Shown piece by piece: positions 22,973-32,122 of a DNA stretch of 43,634 nt. The translations under genes were made by a program, and so were the position numbers. This DNA is from Tieghemiomyces parasiticus (taxonomy: Eukaryota; Kickxellomycota; Dimargaritomycetes; Dimargaritales; Dimargaritaceae). Where the stretch lies: contig JANBPT010000331.1 of assembly GCA_027575765.1 (NCBI GenBank), positions 1-43,634 on the forward strand, in the 5' to 3' direction. The notes beneath the pieces are model-generated. The model did no database searches. It was not told where the DNA came from and saw only the letters and a list, made by a program, of their open reading frames with translations. Position 1 is the stretch's first letter; every line of letters begins with the position of its first letter.

Positions 22973-25870
22973 ATGGTATTTCGATTATCCTGGATAGCGG
23001 TGGTTCTCGTCGCCATGGGCTGCGGCAGCCAAGGTGCCATGCAGAACCCGCCACTTGACATCCTCCAGTCCGGGGCGGCAAGCCTGGTATCCAAGTCGTA
23101 CATTGTCCGTTTCAAGGATACCGAGCCCGGGCTGGACAAGTTCTACAAAAACCTGAGTAAACTGGATCCCACTTATGTGATCCAAACCCCGTACCTGCCT
23201 CAGTTTAACGGTATCGTGATTAAGATTAGCGAAGAAGCAGCCGTCGCCGTAGCGGACCTATCCACCGTTGGCACCATCTGGCCGAACATGCTTCTCTACC
23301 CATCCTACTTTGAACATACCGACTGCCTGGACGGCCCGCACTACCGTAAAGACAATGGAAAGTGGAATTGCCAGACACCCAAACCTAACCACGCGAAGAA
23401 GCCCAAACTGGGTCGGACACACGGCCGCCTCGACTCGGTGTACAGCTATAGTGTGCCCCTCATGGAGCCTACCACTACGGGCACCGCTGGGGAGACCTCG
23501 ACTAGCGAACCCAGCTCCGCCCCAACCGGCTATCCCGTCGGCAACCCGCCTCTGCCCAATATCCTGCACGACCTCACCGGGGTATCGCAACTTCGCAAGT
23601 TGTTGAATCTCTCGGGTAAGGGTGTCAAGGTTGGCATCATTGACAGTGGCCTGGATTTCAACCATCCGGCCTTCGGCCGCTGCTTCAAGACCCCGGGGTG
23701 CCGCGTGGCCTACGGTACCGACTTGGTCGGTGACAACTTTACGGGTACGGCGGAATCCATCCAACCCGACGACGACCCGTCCGACATTTGCCTGGGCCAC
23801 GGTACCCACGTGGCTGGCATCATTGCCGGTAACCATGGGGTCTTCCAGGGTGTGGCGCCCGAGGCCACCCTGGGTATCTACAAGGTCTCGTCCTGTCCCG
23901 CCAAGGGCGCTACCACCTCGGCGGCCCTTATCCTGGCCATGCAGCAGGCCCTCAAGGACGGCATGCACGTGGTAAACCTATCCTACGGTCGGCCTGGGGG
24001 TTGGCAGGAGTCCCCCGAGGCCGTGATGGCCCAGATCCTGACCGAGCGCAACATCGTCGTAGTGGCGGCCGTCGGCAACGATGGCCAAGATACCCTGTGG
24101 GCCCCTGCTGCCCCTAGCACGGGGCATGGGGTCACTGCCGTAGGATCGGCCACCCCGCCGTATTTCTACAGCCAGTACTTTACCCTCAGTACCCTGTCCA
24201 ACCGGCGGATCAGCCACTCGCCACCGCAGGAGGGGGTACGTCCCTTTACCTTCAAGGATGCCCCGGCCGTGCTGGCCGTCGACTCGGCTGCCTCAAACCT
24301 CGGCTGCAGCCCGTACCCGGCCAACGCCTATCCACAACACAGTTTATTCGTGATTCACCGCGGCGGCTGCGCCTTCTCGCAGAAGGCACGTATGGCCCTA
24401 GAGGCCGGTGCCACCGCCCTCGCCGTGATTGCCACCTCCGACATCATCGACGGTGGTCTCACCTTCGACACGGAAGTGAATCTCCCGACCGTCCTCATCA
24501 CCCTGACTGACGGCCAAGCTCTCACCAACTCCCTCCAGAACGCCGTCAACGGTAGCGTTACCGCCTCGGCGAATCTCGACTGGGTCGTGTTTCCGTACGC
24601 CCAACACGATCGTGTCTCCATGTTCAGTACCTGGGGCCCCGGCAGCGAACTCGAGATCAAACCGGACGTGAGTGCCTACGGCTCCCTAATCTATTCAACT
24701 TACCCGGTAGCCAAGGGGAGCTACACCGTGGAGTCCGGCACCTCCGCGGCCTCCCCCTATGTGGCCGGCGTGATGGCCCTCCTGGTCGAAGCCAAAAAGT
24801 TCAAATTCGACGCCACCAATCTGTACAACCGTGTGCTGATGACCGCGGTGCCGCTGAAAGACCTGGCTACGGGCCAGTCCCTCGACTCAGTGGCCCATCA
24901 GGGCAGTGGGAACCTCAACGCCTACAACGCCTACGTGGGCGCCGTCGTCAACCATGACGTGTCCTTCGCCCTCAACGATACCCTGCGCGGCAAGTTTTCC
25001 AACGGCCAGCGTACCGTTAATCTGGTGATTCGTAACTCGGGCAAGACCGCCGTCAGCGTTGAGCTGACCCACCGGCCGGCCCTCTCCGCCACCACCTACG
25101 ACGCTAGCGGGACCTGGATGAACAGCCCCCAGGTCGACACCGCCGCGGCCTCCGTCACCATCACCGCCCCGAGCTTCACCCTCCGAGCGCGGGCCACCCG
25201 TAACATCGCCATTACCATCCGCCAACCCGCGGCCCTGGCTGATTCCCAGTTCTGGATCTATAGCGGGTTCCTTAATCTGGCCACCGCCCAGGTCGGCTTC
25301 AATCACCAACCCATCAATTACACCATTCCGTATCTGGGGCTCAAGGGCAATTACTACCAGCTCCCCATCCTCTCGTCGCCCAGCGGGGGTCTTCCGACGA
25401 CCCTGGCAAATGCGTCCACCAACGTCCCGGGCGAGACCGTCTTGGGCGCCACGGGCGGATTCGCCACCCATACCGACCCCCACACGTACACCCTGGTAGG
25501 GGTGGACCGACCCACCCTCGCCTACCGTATCGAACACCCCCTCCGTCGCATTGCCGTCAAGGTGGTCAACGCTACCGGTGGGTCCACCCACATGATGGGC
25601 ACCGCGACCGGCGGTGAGGCCTACTACCTCGAACGCAACATTGATTCCACTGGTAACATCTACTCTACCTACTCCTGGGACGGCCGTTTCTACGTCCAGT
25701 CCAGCCCTAACCAGCTCATGGCCGCCCCCAGCGGTAACTACACCTTACGGTTCTACTTTGTTAAGCCCTTCGGGAACCCTTCCATCCAGAGTAACGACAG
25801 TTACATCTATACCTCTCCGGTGTTCTCCATCCGACCGGGTGCCACGGTGGCCGCCCCGGCAGCGTACTAG
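22973..25870 (+). CDS. Secreted subtilisin-like serine protease (S8) with PA domain
   Basis: This intronless gene of 965 residues encodes an S8 endopeptidase. Residues about 1-22 are a hydrophobic signal peptide (WIAVVLVAMG core), so the enzyme is probably secreted. Residues about 40-105 look like an inhibitor-I9-type propeptide (KSYIVRFKD). The catalytic triad is D224 in GIIDSGLDF, H276 in GHGTHVAG and S591 in SGTSAASPYVAG, with oxyanion N369 in AAVGNDG. A protease-associated (PA) domain is inserted at about 440-540 (LFVIHRGGCAFSQKA). After the catalytic domain a beta-rich, fibronectin-III-like region runs to the end. This order matches Vpr/minor-extracellular-protease-like subtilases found in fungi and bacteria. 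The methionine usual after GTS is alanine here. The protease probably degrades extracellular protein for nutrition or host attack; the substrate is unknown. The first ATG begins the signal peptide. Confidence 0.95.
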   Translation: MVFRLSWIAVVLVAMGCGSQGAMQNPPLDILQSGAASLVSKSYIVRFKDTEPGLDKFYKNLSKLDPTYVIQTPYLPQFNGIVIKISEEAAVAVADLSTVGTIWPNMLLYPSYFEHTDCLDGPHYRKDNGKWNCQTPKPNHAKKPKLGRTHGRLDSVYSYSVPLMEPTTTGTAGETSTSEPSSAPTGYPVGNPPLPNILHDLTGVSQLRKLLNLSGKGVKVGIIDSGLDFNHPAFGRCFKTPGCRVAYGTDLVGDNFTGTAESIQPDDDPSDICLGHGTHVAGIIAGNHGVFQGVAPEATLGIYKVSSCPAKGATTSAALILAMQQALKDGMHVVNLSYGRPGGWQESPEAVMAQILTERNIVVVAAVGNDGQDTLWAPAAPSTGHGVTAVGSATPPYFYSQYFTLSTLSNRRISHSPPQEGVRPFTFKDAPAVLAVDSAASNLGCSPYPANAYPQHSLFVIHRGGCAFSQKARMALEAGATALAVIATSDIIDGGLTFDTEVNLPTVLITLTDGQALTNSLQNAVNGSVTASANLDWVVFPYAQHDRVSMFSTWGPGSELEIKPDVSAYGSLIYSTYPVAKGSYTVESGTSAASPYVAGVMALLVEAKKFKFDATNLYNRVLMTAVPLKDLATGQSLDSVAHQGSGNLNAYNAYVGAVVNHDVSFALNDTLRGKFSNGQRTVNLVIRNSGKTAVSVELTHRPALSATTYDASGTWMNSPQVDTAAASVTITAPSFTLRARATRNIAITIRQPAALADSQFWIYSGFLNLATAQVGFNHQPINYTIPYLGLKGNYYQLPILSSPSGGLPTTLANASTNVPGETVLGATGGFATHTDPHTYTLVGVDRPTLAYRIEHPLRRIAVKVVNATGGSTHMMGTATGGEAYYLERNIDSTGNIYSTYSWDGRFYVQSSPNQLMAAPSGNYTLRFYFVKPFGNPSIQSNDSYIYTSPVFSIRPGATVAAPAAY

Positions 25871-26521
25871 CACTTGGAGGAGTTGCGGGTGATCCACACA
25901 AAGTGAACGGCTGAATTGTTACCCCCACCCCGGCCTTGTCCTCCATTTATTATTTTTATTATTGTTACTATTTTTTTTTGGGGGGGGAGAGTTCACCACT
26001 TCTCCCCGGGCTCTCGCTTATAATACTACCCTAAGCATTTTAGAATGGAACCTTGGGCTACAACATCCTTTCCACTGGTGGTATTCACAATGCTTCAGTT
26101 ATAAAGTTTCGGCGTAGATGGTGTATATCTGATTGACTACCCCCCAATCTTCAGAAAGGGGATACCTCTAAAAATGAACGGCAGGCAGGCGTCCTTCAGG
26201 TATGGTTTAGGCTATCTACCGTTGCGATTATACTCGCGCTGCTGTGAGACTTGCCGACGGGCGAGGCCTGTCAATGAGAAACAGTGCTTCATTAAGATGA
26301 TCATCGGATAAAAGAGGATGAATATAAAAATAAATTGAACACATTGTATCGGAATGGCGGATAGTCGAAGGTAAGTAAGCGGTGGAAAAGAAACGGTATC
26401 GGGTGGGGGTGGCATGGTACAAAACGGGGAACGAGGCGGAGGTCGGTAAGGAAGGTTAGCGGAGGTATTAGCGGCAACACGTGGGCATTGGGGGGGGGCG
26501 GAGGGAAGGGCTAGGGCCAGT
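25871..26521. other. Convergent 3' region between subtilase and HECT ligase
   Basis: These 651 bp lie between tail-to-tail genes. A T-rich stretch near 25945-25978 is followed by a G run, consistent with a 3' UTR. No gene is seen; the minus frame at 26212-26541 reads through the 3' flank of the HECT gene. Confidence 0.6.
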
Positions 26522-29500
26522 CTACGACAAGTGGAACGCACCCTGACCTTCGTACATGGCCTTCACCAACCGCTCGCGCAGTACCTCCTTGGTGGAATAG
26601 TTGGGCAATTTGAGGAAGTTGACGCAGGTCATGACGGATGGCAGGTAATCGTCCGAAGTGAGCGGGGCCTCGCAGGGTTTGCAGACGACGGTGAGACGTG
26701 GGGCGAGGGCTTTGAACCCGCCGATCGGGAGCTTGGGGCTCCCCGTGATGAACTTGAGGAACGCGCGGCGGTCCGCAGGCGACAGCTCGTGCATGACTTG
26801 GAGAAGGTTTTGGACCGTGGGGCTTGTGAGGCAGTACCCATGGTCGACCTTCACATTGGCCTGGAGGGTGGTGAGGTTCCAATCCTCCGCCGCCCCGCCC
26901 AGCAGGTCGCTCAGTTCCCCTCCGGTAAAACAGGCCAGGTGCTTCACGGGGAACACCTTGGCGAATCCCCGGCGGAATCGCGCCGCCTGGGCCTCGACTC
27001 CATCGCGGAGGGTCGTAGTCGTAACCCAGGTCACATAGGCTTCAAGGTTGTCCGCGGTGATGTCGGCCGGCTCACCCGCCGCGTTGGTCTGACCCGTCAC
27101 GGCTGGGTAGCCTGGTAACGTAAAGTCAAGGGCTAGGTCGGGTAACTCCTCGGCCTTGAGGCTGGCCAAAGACTGGGCCAGGCCCGGGTCGACGCGCCGC
27201 AGTTCCGTAAGGGAAGGCGGCCGGGCGCGCTCGAGGACCAGGTCCAGGAAAGCCGGATGCAGAGGTAGGTCGACCAGACGCGAGTCCAGCAGGGCCTTGG
27301 CCACGAACTGGCCCGCAAACTCGAACCACTGGCCTACTTCCTCTGGGAGGTCGTTGCCCATGTAGGGTTGTGGGAACAGCCCCCCGGCAGCGGCGATCCC
27401 CACGAACCCATCGGTTTCCGTGACATCATCATCACCAGGTGTGGCGATGCCCGCTGACTCATCGCGCCACAGGGCAAGCCGCCGCCGACAAAGTTCCTTG
27501 GACACTGTAGCATAGAATTCGAGGGTGGGACCCAGCCCGGTTCCTACCTCGTCAAAGTACTCAATCTCAAGGGCCGAGGCCGAACTGCCGTACAGCTCCA
27601 TCACTTTGGCGGCCGATGCGAGCATCTTGTGGCGGGCGATACGCACCTTCTGACGCTGCAGCCGGCCCAAGGAATTGGCGGCGGCGTTGGCAGCTGCGGC
27701 ACCGCCACCCCCAGTGACCTGGTTGCCCTGGCCACCGGGGCCAGCGTGGAGGGCCTGCCACCGCGCGATCGAGCGCGAATATCCAAAGGCGGTATACTGC
27801 AGGTAGGCGAAGCGCAGGTCGAACGGAAACAGGAAGGGGTACTGTCGCATGAGGAACGGGGCCCAGGAAGGTAGGCAACGGCTGACTACCACGAGGGGCT
27901 CATCGAGTTGCCGTCCGAGCTTGGCGATCAGCTTGGCGTTGTGGAAGGCGGCGGACGGTAATGGGCGGAGCAGGGTCGAATCGGCCGCGAGGTGAGCATT
28001 GCACTGAGCTAGAGTGGCCAGTAGGCGGAGCAGGGCGCCGCACCCGGGAACCAGCGTATCGGTGCAGGCGACAAGCCCCCCGTCGTCCTTAGTTGCATCA
28101 TCGGTGTCATCGGTGTGGGTTGAAGAATCGCCCTCGCCCGCCTCAACAGGCACGCGGCGGTACTTGATAGTGTAGCCGGTACTCCAGGGATTGGCCGGGT
28201 GATGCGGGTGGTAAGATGGTGGGCACGGGCCGTCACGCATCCGGGTGTGTAGGGCGCTGTAAATGGTATCCCTGTTGGCCACAGGGTGACCGTCAAACTC
28301 AAACTGGAGTCGGAAGTCCCCTGTCGGGGGTGGTACGTGGGACCCACGGCTGCCTGTCGCCGCCGGCGTCGTTGACGTGGGCGGGGCCGAGCGCATGCGT
28401 TGAGACGAACGGGGCTGCTGGCCGGGCTCGGGCCGGCGCGGCGTCGTACGCGTGGAGTCCGGAGCCTGAATCTCCGCGGAGGCTTCCTCCACCCCCTCCT
28501 CTTCTCCATCCTCAGCAGCCTGTCGAGTGGCCTCCGCCGCCGCCGCCTCGAGGCCTCCGGTGGCCCCGTTTAAAGGCAGTTGGATACCATTCGATCGGGC
28601 AAAGGCGGCGAGGGCCTGGGTCAGGGCTGAGGTGCGGCTCTCGGCGTCGTCAGGTTCTCCGCGTCGGCGGCCAAACTGACCGGCGGTGACCTCCAGATCT
28701 CTTAGGCTCTGTTGGAAGGAGGCTAAGGTGAGGGCAGCGGCGGTGGCGTTACCAGAAGCGGCCAGGCGAGGGCGGAGGTAGTCGGCCAGGGTATCGAACG
28801 AGACAATGGCGTGGACGGACACCACGAACTGACCCGGCAGACCCATGGGGTGGTCCGGCAGGGCTGCCGGCTCATTATCCGCGGGGACCAGGCGGAGGCG
28901 CAGCTGTTTGGTCAGAAGGGACGCCGGTTGACGACCGCCACTTCCCTCGCCCCCAGTGGTCGGGGCGACCTCCACGACGAGATTCTCCTGGCGGCTGAGG
29001 ACACTGTGGAGGCAGCGGATCAGGTGGGCTACGGGCGGCTCAATCGCAGTCGCCGATGGGGTCCAGAGCGCGTGGGCCAGGTCGACACGAGTGGCCAGGC
29101 GGTGCTCTAGGGCCGGTACCAGATCGCTCTCGAGGAGCTCAAAGGCGGTGACGGCGTTGTCACGAGAGAACAGTTGAGCGAGGTCCGCCAGGGCCCCAGT
29201 ATGCTCGGCCGGGTCCTCGGCTTGGAGCCGTGAAGCCACGCTGCGTAGACGGTCCAGGGCGTCGGCCCCGGGCGCCTGGGCCGCGTCACTGGCGAACAGA
29301 GCGTGCAGATGAGTTAACCTCGCGCGGACCCAGCGAGCGAGGCGGAGAACGTAAAGTCGGTTAGGGTCATTCGGAGACCCCGCCTGGGGACCGGCGTTGG
29401 TCGTCGCCGGAACGGCCGCCTCGTCTGACGCAGCGGGGGTGGTCACCAGCAAGTTGTGCAACGTCAAGGAGGCGAGGGGCGGGAGCAAAACATACTCGAG

Positions 29501-32122
29501 GGCGCCGTAGCCTTCCAGTGGCGAGACGTCGTTAGCCGGAGCGGCCGGACGGGAGACCCCCGCGTCAACAGCTGCGTCTTCATGCGCCGATTCAATTTCG
29601 GACCCGTCGGTCCAACCGTCAGCCTGGGCAAGCTCCGTCATCTCCTGGAGGCGGTGCACGACCCCCTCACGGCGGAACTGGGCGGCATATTGAGACGGGC
29701 ATTTTGTGGTCAAGGTATCTACCAGGTGGAGGGCGGCCACGCCCGGGAACGCCGGGGCCGCGGCCGATGAGAGGAGATGGGCAGCAAAAGGGGCCAGCGG
29801 GAGCGGAGCGGTCCAGCGCTCGATTTGGGCAGGGGTCATGAGGTGCAGTACCTTGAGCAGAAGGACCACTACGCGGCGTCGCACGTCAGTGTGTACTACG
29901 GCCACGAATAGCGGCTGGAGCACCGGCAGGCAGCACCGGCCGAACTCCTCCAAGAGAGCCGGGTGGTCACGGAACAGGGCGAGTCGGTCGGCTGGGACGG
30001 TGCGGGTAAAGTGACCGGACGAGGCTAGGGAGGCCGGGGTCAGGGCCCGTCCGGGCTGCTCGGAGATGGTGGTAGTGTCACCTTCAGTCACTGGTGCGGC
30101 TTCGGCTTCGTCGTTGACGTGGGGGACAGGGCCGATGGGCAAAGGGGGCAGCAGTTCAGCGGCCAGATTGAGCAAGTCGCAAAGCTGGTCGGGGGATAGG
30201 CGTTCGGTGGCCAGCGTGTCGGCCGGTTTGGCCTCCTCCGTGCCCTCCGCATCGGGTCCGCCAAGCAAACGGCACACGGTCACCACCGCCCCCTGGGTCA
30301 GTAGAGTCCCAGCCAGGCGGTCTGAGCCGCGGGCCAGCAGGCTAACTGTCTGGAGCACCCGGCTGAAAGTGGCGTCGCCGACAGCCACGGCGTGGGTGCC
30401 GGCATCAGCGTGGTGCGGGGCACGACGGCGGATGAAGCCCAGCAGGGTATCGAGGAGAGAGGCCCCACCAAACAGTTCTTCCAGGCGCACCCGGTCGCGA
30501 CGCACCCCGCGCACGAGGCGGAATAGGCAGAGACAGGCCTGTTCGACGACACGCTGGTCCGAGTACGCCAGGAGGCGCTCGACGGTGGGTAGGACCTCGC
30601 GTACCTGGGCGAATTGGTCGTTCGGGATCCGACCGGCGCAGTTGGCTGCGGTGGTAATGGCAGTGCGCTGCACGTGAAGCGGGAAGAAGTCAATGTAGTT
30701 GAGTACCGCCGCCAAGCCTCCCTCCCGTACCACCGGGACGGGGAAGTCCTGGGAGATCTTCTCCAGGGTACTCAGGGCCTGCTCGGCCAGGTCAATGTAC
30801 TCAATGTCCATCAGCTTCGCGCAGAGGGCCGGGATGGCCCCGTAAGCTGCCACCGCCCCGGACGCAGCGGGCAGGGCCTCAATCAGGTTAAAGAGGCAAC
30901 GGCAGGCCAGCAGCATCACGTTGGGGTTAGGGGCCACGGCCGCGCCTTCGGCACCGTACATGGTGGCCAGCATGCGCTCATACTCGTTGGCGTACTGGTC
31001 GGCGGACGCCGCTCCGGAGTCGGCGGCCAGGCCCTGGTCATCCGTGCCCTTGAGTAGGCGCACCAGCTCCTTGACGAAGGCATCCTGGTTAAACTGGCCG
31101 GCCAGAGACTCCTCGGTGGCCATCGAAAGCAATTCGGATAGTTCCTGCAGGGCCATAAGCTGGGCAGTGGGGTCGTCACGATTCCGAAGTGCGGTGAGAA
31201 GCTGCCGGTATTGCCCACCGTTACCGGGGAAGCCCAGGTGTGACAGTAAGTGAGCGGCACCGCCGCCAAGCGAGTAGGCACCGTGGCGGCCGAAGAGGTG
31301 GAGTCCAGCGACACGCTCATCCTCGTCCTCGTCGGCGTGGGAACGGTCGGGGCCGTGGCCGTCGCTGGCGGAGTGATCGCCGTCGTGGTCGCTGTCGACG
31401 TCCTCGTCGCTAAGTTCCTCATCCTCCAGGTGGATTGCATCGCCTTCCGAGTCGCTGCTGGTATCGCTACCATCAGACCCCGAACCCCCGTGGGCGTGGC
31501 GGTAGTGGCGGTGGCGACGCGCCGGATGGCGGTGCTCCGTGAAGGAAAACTCTTCGCCCTCGTCGCCAGCGAGGTCCGACGTAAGCAGGGCGGAGGCCCC
31601 GGCTTCGTCCATGTCGACCCAGCCGTCGCTGGCCTCGCCGTCATTTGGACCGAGGGTGGGTGGCGGATGGTCAAACAAGTCGGATTCGCTGGGGTCGGAG
31701 AAGACGGACGGATTCAGGGAGTCGTCCAGAAGGAGACCGGCCGCTCCCAGCGGGGCCAAACGACCGGGTGAGGGTCCGGCGTCAACCTCCACGATCTCGG
31801 GGGAGGCGGTCGGTTCGTCGGTGGACGGGCGAGGGCTCTGCGGCGGGTGGTCGATTTCAGGCGAGACCGGAGCCTGGGGCGGTGCGGGCGCAGGCGGGCC
31901 GGGCCGACGCTTCGTTCTCTTACGGTCGGCCCGAGCGGCGCGGACCTTGTCCTCCGGATTCATGGTGGAGGAGGTTGCAGAAGAGCCGGCGTGCGGATCG
32001 GCGGTGTCAGGGGGTGAAGCGGTGTCGGAGATGGGGGGCGTCTTACTGGCGGTACGACGACGCTTACGGGTAGAGCGGCTGGCCGAGCTGACGGGGCGTT
32101 TACCGGCCTTGCCCTGCGGCAT
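26522..32122 (-). CDS. UFD4: HECT-type E3 ubiquitin ligase, TRIP12/Ufd4 family
   Basis: A single uninterrupted frame encodes 1866 residues. Ufd4/TRIP12 ligases attach ubiquitin chains to ubiquitin-fusion and N-degron substrates for the proteasome, in nucleus and cytosol. The N-terminal third is low-complexity: a basic patch near residue 20 (TRKRRRTASK), then Ser/Pro- and Asp/Glu/His-rich stretches to about 265. Residues about 300-640 are armadillo-like helices very close to TRIP12, with motifs such as CLFNLIEALP and AEQALSTLEKIS. A long central region follows, then the HECT domain from about 1515 (LEIEYFDEVGTGLGPTLEFY). The catalytic cysteine is C1833 in PSVMTCVNFLKLP, 33 residues from the end, and the C-terminal tail ends GAFHLS. 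Length is between yeast Ufd4 and human TRIP12. The first ATG of the frame gives MPQGKAGKRP; a later start cannot be excluded because this region is poorly conserved. No WWE domain is evident. Confidence 0.95.
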   Translation of the reverse strand: MPQGKAGKRPVSSASRSTRKRRRTASKTPPISDTASPPDTADPHAGSSATSSTMNPEDKVRAARADRKRTKRRPGPPAPAPPQAPVSPEIDHPPQSPRPSTDEPTASPEIVEVDAGPSPGRLAPLGAAGLLLDDSLNPSVFSDPSESDLFDHPPPTLGPNDGEASDGWVDMDEAGASALLTSDLAGDEGEEFSFTEHRHPARRHRHYRHAHGGSGSDGSDTSSDSEGDAIHLEDEELSDEDVDSDHDGDHSASDGHGPDRSHADEDEDERVAGLHLFGRHGAYSLGGGAAHLLSHLGFPGNGGQYRQLLTALRNRDDPTAQLMALQELSELLSMATEESLAGQFNQDAFVKELVRLLKGTDDQGLAADSGAASADQYANEYERMLATMYGAEGAAVAPNPNVMLLACRCLFNLIEALPAASGAVAAYGAIPALCAKLMDIEYIDLAEQALSTLEKISQDFPVPVVREGGLAAVLNYIDFFPLHVQRTAITTAANCAGRIPNDQFAQVREVLPTVERLLAYSDQRVVEQACLCLFRLVRGVRRDRVRLEELFGGASLLDTLLGFIRRRAPHHADAGTHAVAVGDATFSRVLQTVSLLARGSDRLAGTLLTQGAVVTVCRLLGGPDAEGTEEAKPADTLATERLSPDQLCDLLNLAAELLPPLPIGPVPHVNDEAEAAPVTEGDTTTISEQPGRALTPASLASSGHFTRTVPADRLALFRDHPALLEEFGRCCLPVLQPLFVAVVHTDVRRRVVVLLLKVLHLMTPAQIERWTAPLPLAPFAAHLLSSAAAPAFPGVAALHLVDTLTTKCPSQYAAQFRREGVVHRLQEMTELAQADGWTDGSEIESAHEDAAVDAGVSRPAAPANDVSPLEGYGALEYVLLPPLASLTLHNLLVTTPAASDEAAVPATTNAGPQAGSPNDPNRLYVLRLARWVRARLTHLHALFASDAAQAPGADALDRLRSVASRLQAEDPAEHTGALADLAQLFSRDNAVTAFELLESDLVPALEHRLATRVDLAHALWTPSATAIEPPVAHLIRCLHSVLSRQENLVVEVAPTTGGEGSGGRQPASLLTKQLRLRLVPADNEPAALPDHPMGLPGQFVVSVHAIVSFDTLADYLRPRLAASGNATAAALTLASFQQSLRDLEVTAGQFGRRRGEPDDAESRTSALTQALAAFARSNGIQLPLNGATGGLEAAAAEATRQAAEDGEEEGVEEASAEIQAPDSTRTTPRRPEPGQQPRSSQRMRSAPPTSTTPAATGSRGSHVPPPTGDFRLQFEFDGHPVANRDTIYSALHTRMRDGPCPPSYHPHHPANPWSTGYTIKYRRVPVEAGEGDSSTHTDDTDDATKDDGGLVACTDTLVPGCGALLRLLATLAQCNAHLAADSTLLRPLPSAAFHNAKLIAKLGRQLDEPLVVVSRCLPSWAPFLMRQYPFLFPFDLRFAYLQYTAFGYSRSIARWQALHAGPGGQGNQVTGGGGAAAANAAANSLGRLQRQKVRIARHKMLASAAKVMELYGSSASALEIEYFDEVGTGLGPTLEFYATVSKELCRRRLALWRDESAGIATPGDDDVTETDGFVGIAAAGGLFPQPYMGNDLPEEVGQWFEFAGQFVAKALLDSRLVDLPLHPAFLDLVLERARPPSLTELRRVDPGLAQSLASLKAEELPDLALDFTLPGYPAVTGQTNAAGEPADITADNLEAYVTWVTTTTLRDGVEAQAARFRRGFAKVFPVKHLACFTGGELSDLLGGAAEDWNLTTLQANVKVDHGYCLTSPTVQNLLQVMHELSPADRRAFLKFITGSPKLPIGGFKALAPRLTVVCKPCEAPLTSDDYLPSVMTCVNFLKLPNYSTKEVLRERLVKAMYEGQGAFHLS

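Noticed and set aside
23258..23968. 236-codon minus-strand frame inside the subtilase gene
   Set aside because: Antisense shadow; the plus-strand catalytic motifs show which strand is coding.
30066..30677. 203-codon plus-strand frame inside UFD4
   Set aside because: Ser/Arg-rich shadow of the minus-strand HECT ligase gene.
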